Shown here piece by piece: positions 58,901-64,000 of a stretch of 64,000 bases of DNA. The DNA is from Lactarius indigo. Its lineage: Eukaryota > Basidiomycota > Agaricomycetes > Russulales > Russulaceae. Below the pieces are notes generated by a model that did no database searches, was not told the origin of the DNA, and saw only the letters and a list, made by a program, of their open reading frames with translations. Position 1 is the first letter of the stretch, and each line of letters begins with the position of its first letter. The stretch spans positions 1 through 64,000 of the forward strand of contig JAFKAC010000024.1 of NCBI GenBank assembly GCA_025766275.1, given 5' to 3'. A program made the translations under genes and the position numbers.

Positions 58901-61185
58901 GGAACGGGGGAACGGCATGTGACGATGCACCAGAATATAATGCCCCCGCTCGAGAAGTACTGTGATGTCTCGTCTTTCAACCTCAAAAAGCCTGAACCAT
59001 TGCAGGAGGGTGGAGTGAGCGGGGCCAGATATACGCAGTTGCTGGGGCCAGGGAGCAGAGAGACTGTTAAATTTGCAAGTTGGGCATAATTTGAAATAAC
59101 TACTAGTAATACGCAGATGACAAAAAATGTTGGCGCAACCAGCTAACCCTCCGAACTCGAATGATAAGTTCCCAATCTTCGTTAATTAACGCAGAGGCAG
59201 CCGCGACATCTACCTCATGGTGGGAAAATACAATCTTAAATTCGTACGAGTCTTAGATGATTGTGATGAGCTTAATATTAAGTCAGAAAATGTGAAAGGC
59301 TCACCGGCATGGACTACCAATTTGTTGAGCTTTCGGAAAGCTGAGATTATGGTGGCGACAAGGGTTTGTCGTAAATTTTCTGGAAACTTGATTCGAATGT
59401 CATGTGTGCTTGGATTTGAACTGACAACGTAGACTTCGACCCCAGGGAGTGGCCCCATGGTTTCGGAGGACAAGACCAAATTATGGCTCTTCATTGATAC
59501 ACGGACCAAGGGGCTAGAAGCACAAGGGCTGCTATAACTGATCATCGATGCTAGCAGAAGTACGTAAGAACTTGGACTTACTTGTGCGATTCCAGGCCTC
59601 GATGTGGGGGCGGAGAGGATGCGGACAAATCAAACACCCACTCCTTGCTGGTCACCATGTAGCTCAGTGGTGTGTAGGGGTAAGGCGTGCTCTACCTTGA
59701 GCAGAGTGTGAACGCCGTTCTGCAGACTCTAGAACTTCCTGTTTCAATGACCGATTAGCGAGAACTCCGAAAATCACTCATAGATCACCTGTAATACACA
59801 GACAAACAGATCTATGATGCTCTGTCCATCTCACTCAAGGGATGCTCTACCACAGCTCCGGCCACACCGTGCCGATGACCTTCCCGTTGTAAGGACACCT
59901 CAGCTCTGGGCCTGAAATTGTCTATTTTTGGCTTCTTGGTCTCAGTCTGACATCGCGTGTCTTGGCTCCCATGTTGGTCTCGTGTTTCCATGGCGTGGCA
60001 CCACCTCTATCTCATGCTCTTTCCATCCGCATCCGCATCCACATCCACACACACTGTATCACTCCTTTGTTCCCTCCCTTGACACTACTCTGATGCACAA
60101 CAATGATCCCGAGTCGGATTCACTGCAAGACGGCTCTTAGGCCACTTGCAAATATGCCACGCGTCCTCATGCCTCAAGTCGCCTTTGCCAAGTCGCTGCC
60201 GCTCCGCATTTCTATCTCGGCCATCCTTTCCTTGTCCTCGTTCCCCTGCCTACTTCATACGCTAATATTTGACCTTAATCCATCACTTCTGCCTCATCGT
60301 TTTCAGCCTCGTCTCTACCGTTCCCTACCACATCGTTCTCGCTGTCTGGTATCACTGCCCTTCTCGTCTTGACCCCCCCACACCTACACGATGCTATCCG
60401 ATGCCCATGCCTCGGAACTCGTGCCTGACTCCTTCATTCATCGTATCGCCTGTTCAGCGTCGACCGCACCCTTTTCCTTTCAACCTATCAAGACACTACC
60501 ACTCTGCTAACCACTCGTCTCTCGCCATTCCACCTGGTCGGCTGTTCTTCCACAAGACACCGCTGAAGATTGCGCTGGTTGTCGCGCTGTCGTCGGAGGT
60601 CATTTGTTGTACGTCATCCGTCTCGACTTCCTTTGTCTGTAATTACTTAACGCTCCTTTCTCTTTTCCTTCTAACTTAGGGTATCTCTCTTCTCATGTTC
60701 ACCCCAATATTCCATTTTCTCTGCTCGTACCTATGCCACTTCCCATTCATCGATCACTTCCCGTTCGTCGATCGATCCCTACGCTCGTATCTCAACTCCT
60801 GTTACCCCCCCCCCCCCCCCCCGGTCTCTCTCACTATACATTTGACTTAGCTTTGAACGCGTCGTATATGGATCGCATGTATATGAGCTCACGTTCTTGT
60901 CTCATCAATACCACCGTTGTTTTCCTCCGAGTATCCTGTTTCGTGTCTACTCCCTAAACTTTTGCCCCTGCTCTCGCGTCAACCAGCCCTGCCTGAAGCC
61001 CTGCCTGTGATGACTCACTGTCACTCGACAGGGGGTCACGACGTAGGCAGAGACTGGGGGCTGAGAGGGTGTGGAGAAGAGATGCTCGACGACAGAAGAA
61101 CACAAGATTCGCTCTTGGCTCAGTAGAGAGGTAGTGGCGCGCGATGAGCGGGGCACTCGAAGGAGCTGTGAGGCAAGGGGGAGGA
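58901..61185. other. Intergenic, pyrimidine-rich, left flank of the retrotransposon
   Basis: No gene recognised. From about 59930 to 60960 the plus strand is strongly C/T-rich, with scattered short ORFs that look like chance. It contains an 18-C homopolymer at 60805-60822. Confidence 0.5.
60805..60822 (+). repeat. Poly-C tract (18 C)
   Basis: Uninterrupted run of C, flanked by tgtta and ggtctc. Confidence 0.9.
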
Positions 61186-61707
61186 TGTCACAAGTGGACA
61201 GTCTGAGGGACTGTCCAATAGATTGAGCTAGCTTATATACTACAGGGGGTGGTCTGTGCGTAGGTTTAGGGCAGGCTTAGGGCCTGTCCACGGGTGCTGC
61301 GCAATACTGCGGATTGGAACATTCCAGAGACAAGTTATTAATACTGTCCAATCAGAATAAAGGATAAGCATGGTACGACTGCGCCGCAGTCAATGACGCC
61401 ATATTGTGCCATAGTGGCGTGATTCCGCAGCAGCTGCGGAACCCGTGATTAGGACACGTGTTCTTTGTGACTTGGTTAATTGTCTTCGTTGATCAATAAA
61501 CGATCAACCGTTGATTGATACATGTGCAGGTATGCATGTGACTTGGAAAGACAGAGTAATCACGTGACACATCACGTGACCATCGGAGAGCGAAATTCAA
61601 ACTCCGATTTCGGGTTTCTCCTTTAGGAAATTGATGACATAAGCCCGGTCCGATCCGGATCGGTCCTAGGCGCCTTGAGTCACGACCAGGTTTATAGGTT
61701 CGTGACA
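61186..61707 (-). repeat. 3' LTR of a Ty3/Gypsy element
   Basis: 522 bp. On the minus strand it starts TGTCACGAACC directly after a polypurine tract and ends CCACTTGTGACA, so the ends form a TGTCAC/GTGACA inverted repeat. A TATA box (TATATAAG) lies at about 61230-61240. If the element's target-site duplication is 5 bp, the left copy would be gagga (61181-61185). Confidence 0.75.
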
Positions 61708-61709
61708 GT

Positions 61710-61720
61710 ATCCCCTTTTT
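61710..61720 (-). other. Polypurine tract
   Basis: Reads AAAAAGGGGAT on the minus strand between the pol stop codon and the LTR; it primes plus-strand DNA synthesis in such elements. Confidence 0.7.
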
Positions 61721-64000
61721 AACGTCGTGCTATTCCACTAGCACTAGTTGTCTTTGGTTTAGGGGCATTGGGGTTGGCCTTGTGAAATTGACTAACAAGG
61801 TTTTGCACATGGGTCATTTGGGAGGAGGGGAGCCAGGAGTTTTCAGAGTCAGGATACCCCTTCCACTTGATCAGGTAGAGTATGCCCTTCTTGTTAGGTG
61901 ATACTTTGGACTGTAGAACCCTTTCAACTTCGTAGTGTTCGTCTTCCCCTTGAATGATTTCAGGGGGTGGTCTAGTGAAGTTGGGGCCATGTGTGGTGTT
62001 TTCTTTGTACGGAGAGATCAAGGAGTTGTGGAAGACTGGGTGGATGCGCCACGTCCTGGGGAGTTGGAGCTTGCAATTGACTCCCCAGGTAGAAAGGACT
62101 TTAAAGGGGCCGTGACGTCGTGGGGCGAGTTTAGCTTTGGGGTGGGTGGTATGGATGTTGGTTCCTTCCAGCCAGACTAGATCGCCTGTCTTGAATTCAT
62201 GAGAGGGGGTGGGTGTTTTTGACATTCTCATGACTTCCGCTGCTACCTTAAGGGCTGCAGTCACCTCAGAGCGGATTTGGTTTAGTGCGTTTAGTCTTTC
62301 CTCGGCTGCAGGTATTTTGGTGGTGAAGTGGGTAGGGGGAATGAACTCCGGCTTGTATCCGTACCAAACCTCAAAGGGTGATTTGTGGGTTGCGCTATGT
62401 TGTCGGGCATTGTGTGCAAATTCCATAAATGGGATCAGGTCCACCCAGTTATCTTGTTGGAAGTTGCAGAAAACACGAAGGTATTGTTCGAGTTCTTGGT
62501 TGACACGTTCAGTTTCTCCATCGGTTTGTGGGTGGAAAGCTGTAGACAGTGTGGACTTGACTCCAAGTTTGTTCCAGATTTCTTGCATGACTTTTGATGC
62601 AAATTGGGGGCCTCTGTCGGAGATGACCTGTCGAGGTAGGCCAGTACGTCTCCAGACGTTTTCAAGATAGAGTTGAGCTGTCTCGTCTGCGGTGATGGTT
62701 TTGTTGCAAGGGGAAATAACTATAGCTTTGCTGAGTCGGTCAACCACAACAAATAGTGAATCGTAGTTGTGAGATAGGGGAAGGTCGGTGATGAAGTCCA
62801 TTGTGATGGTTCCCCATATTTCTTCAGGTATTGCATTTGGTTGTAGGGGTACTTGGGTACGTGGTTTGATTTTAGTGGCTTGACATGTGGCGCAACCATC
62901 AACGTAGGTTTTAACGAAGGTTGATATCCCTGGCCACCAGAAGTCTCGGGATATTAATTCATAGGTTTTCCATCGTCCTGGATGTCCTGTGGCGATGTGG
63001 TCGTGGTATGTCTTAACGATGTCTCTTCGTAGGTTGTCATCTTTGGGAACATAGACTTGTCCTTTGAACAAGATAATACCGTCTTCTAAGTTCCACTCTT
63101 CTAGGCCTTTAGCTAGGGATCGAGGGCCATTCTTTAAGAGGGATTCTAGAGCCATGCTGACTTCCTTGTCATAGGTCTGAGTGCTTTTGATACGTTGTCG
63201 GAGGGTGGTATCACCGTGAATGGTTACTGCAGTCCTCTGCACTGCGTTGATGGAAAAATATTTGGTGTCCAGGAGCACTCGCTTTTCATCTTCATCCGCT
63301 ATCCCCTTTTTATGATCTGGACGCCGAGACAGTGCATCAGATCTGTTCTGCGTGCCTGGTTTGTGGATGATGATGAACTGGAAGCGAGAGAGGAAGAGGG
63401 CCCAACGGGCTTGTCGTCGGGAAAGTTTTTGTTTCGTGGTAAAATAGACAAGGTTGCCATGGTCAGACCAGATTTCAGTAACGTCATCCCGCCCTTCCAG
63501 GTAGTGGCGGAAAGCATGTAGGGCATGGATGATGGCAAGAAGTTCTTTGTCGCAGATTTCGTAGTGGCGTTCGGCAGGAAGGAGGGATTTAGAAAGGAAG
63601 GCGACGGGGTGCCAACGTTGCAAGGCATCGGGTTGCTCAAGAATGGCACCGGTAGCAAAATCACTTGCATCAGTGATGAGGCGGAAAGGCTTAGAATGGT
63701 CAGGTAGGGCAAGGACAGGGGCTGTAGTGAAACACTTGATTAGGGTGCGGAAAGCGCTTTCCGCCGCAGTACCCCAAGAAAAGGGGACGTCTTTCTTGGT
63801 TAGGTCGAACAATGGGCGGGCAATGGTGGAGTAATCTTTAATGAAGCGCCAATAGAAGTTGCAAAAGCCCAGGAAGGCCTGCACTTGTTTAACAGTGCGT
63901 GGAGTGGGCCATTGAGTAATACCCGCGACCTTTGCAGGGTCCATGGAAACTTGGCCATCGGAAATGACAATTCCAAGGTATTCAACGGAGGTTTGTGCAA
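61719..64000 (-). CDS. pol: Retrotransposon pol: RT end, RNase H, integrase, chromodomain (partial)
   Basis: Open from the right edge to a TAA at 61719-61721, at least 758 codons. From the edge: end of reverse transcriptase (YLGIVISDGQVSMDPAKVAG, QAFLGFCNFYWRFIKDYS), RNase H with TDASDFATGAILEQ and ELLAIIHALHAFRHYLEG, integrase zinc finger (HDHIATGHPGRWKTYELI, CATCQ), integrase core with MDFITDLP, ISDRGPQFAS and HPQTDGETERVNQ for the D,D,E triad, GPF in RRHGPFKVLS, then a C-terminal chromodomain (YEVERVLQSKV, LYLIKWKGYPDSENSWLP). The chromodomain places it among chromoviruses, whose integrases target chromatin marks. No stop or frameshift is visible in the part shown. Confidence 0.95.
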   Translation of the reverse strand, partial: AQTSVEYLGIVISDGQVSMDPAKVAGITQWPTPRTVKQVQAFLGFCNFYWRFIKDYSTIARPLFDLTKKDVPFSWGTAAESAFRTLIKCFTTAPVLALPDHSKPFRLITDASDFATGAILEQPDALQRWHPVAFLSKSLLPAERHYEICDKELLAIIHALHAFRHYLEGRDDVTEIWSDHGNLVYFTTKQKLSRRQARWALFLSRFQFIIIHKPGTQNRSDALSRRPDHKKGIADEDEKRVLLDTKYFSINAVQRTAVTIHGDTTLRQRIKSTQTYDKEVSMALESLLKNGPRSLAKGLEEWNLEDGIILFKGQVYVPKDDNLRRDIVKTYHDHIATGHPGRWKTYELISRDFWWPGISTFVKTYVDGCATCQATKIKPRTQVPLQPNAIPEEIWGTITMDFITDLPLSHNYDSLFVVVDRLSKAIVISPCNKTITADETAQLYLENVWRRTGLPRQVISDRGPQFASKVMQEIWNKLGVKSTLSTAFHPQTDGETERVNQELEQYLRVFCNFQQDNWVDLIPFMEFAHNARQHSATHKSPFEVWYGYKPEFIPPTHFTTKIPAAEERLNALNQIRSEVTAALKVAAEVMRMSKTPTPSHEFKTGDLVWLEGTNIHTTHPKAKLAPRRHGPFKVLSTWGVNCKLQLPRTWRIHPVFHNSLISPYKENTTHGPNFTRPPPEIIQGEDEHYEVERVLQSKVSPNKKGILYLIKWKGYPDSENSWLPSSQMTHVQNLVSQFHKANPNAPKPKTTSASGIARR

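Larger units (their letters stand above)
61186..64000 (-). mobile_element. Ty3/Gypsy chromovirus LTR retrotransposon, 3' part
   Basis: LTR, polypurine tract and pol in the expected order on the minus strand. The 5' LTR, gag, protease and most of reverse transcriptase lie beyond the right edge. The visible pol frame has no stop, so the insertion is probably young. Confidence 0.92.

Noticed and set aside
59650..59740. tRNA-like 5' half (tgtagctcagtggt)
   Set aside because: Only the D-arm-like part is present; no T arm or pairing acceptor stem follows.
60103..60957. Pyrimidine-rich plus-strand frames that could be read as a Ser/Pro/His-rich protein
   Set aside because: Composition alone explains them; no start context, intron or homology pattern, and a poly-C run interrupts the region.

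Overview
This window looks like nuclear DNA of a basidiomycete mushroom (Agaricomycetes). Genes are cut by many 50-70 nt GT-AG introns. Several families are typical of mushrooms: DUF6535 membrane proteins, a clade III-like sesquiterpene synthase, an RGG-tailed Argonaute, Zn2Cys6 regulators and a Psd2-type tandem C2 protein. No prokaryotic operon, CRISPR array, complete tRNA or rRNA was seen. All identifications come from reading motifs and joining exons by eye; no search was run.

Layout. 1-1.2 kb: DUF6535 membrane protein, cut by the left edge. 2.0-3.5 kb: MDR quinone-oxidoreductase-like enzyme. 4.5-5.8 kb: intact sesquiterpene synthase (five exons, 353 aa), followed at 8.0-9.6 kb by a decayed paralogue, so a small terpenoid locus. 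10.7-11.4 kb: frameshifted ankyrin-repeat relic. 11.6-11.8 kb: hairpin direct repeats. 11.9-13.3 kb: broken trypsin-fold-like gene that keeps a GDSG motif. 15.8-17.7 kb: kinetochore Dsn1/Mis13 (534 aa). 19.6-23.3 and 25.9-29.6 kb: two paralogous Zn2Cys6 transcription factors on the same strand, with a Kre9/Knh1-like GPI wall protein on the opposite strand between them. 30.1-34.3 kb: complete Argonaute. 36.5-40.5 kb: segmental duplicate of the transcription factor 3' end plus Argonaute, missing the 5' half of the coding region. 41.1-43.1 kb: secreted FAD-linked (BBE-like) oxidase. 43.9-45.0 kb: broken SDR. 47.1-48.0 kb: small membrane protein. 49.9-51.1 kb: second, decayed DUF6535 gene. 51.5-52.7 kb: stand-alone C2-C2 protein resembling the N terminus of phosphatidylserine decarboxylase 2. 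54.6-58.9 kb: dead ABC transporter in which an ABCC/MRP segment sits inside a PDR (ABCG) frame. 61.2-64.0 kb: 3' LTR and pol of a Ty3/Gypsy chromovirus retrotransposon running off the right edge.

The region mixes core genes (DSN1, Argonaute, regulators) with gene decay: at least seven pseudogenes, most with more than one lesion. The MDR enzyme, terpene synthase and FAD oxidase could serve secondary metabolism, though the oxidase lies 35 kb away. The observation I rate highest is a 6-nt micro-exon, present in both Zn2Cys6 paralogues, that builds the codon of the third zinc-binding cysteine. Skipping it would keep the frame but remove that ligand, which could form a splicing switch between DNA-binding and non-binding isoforms.
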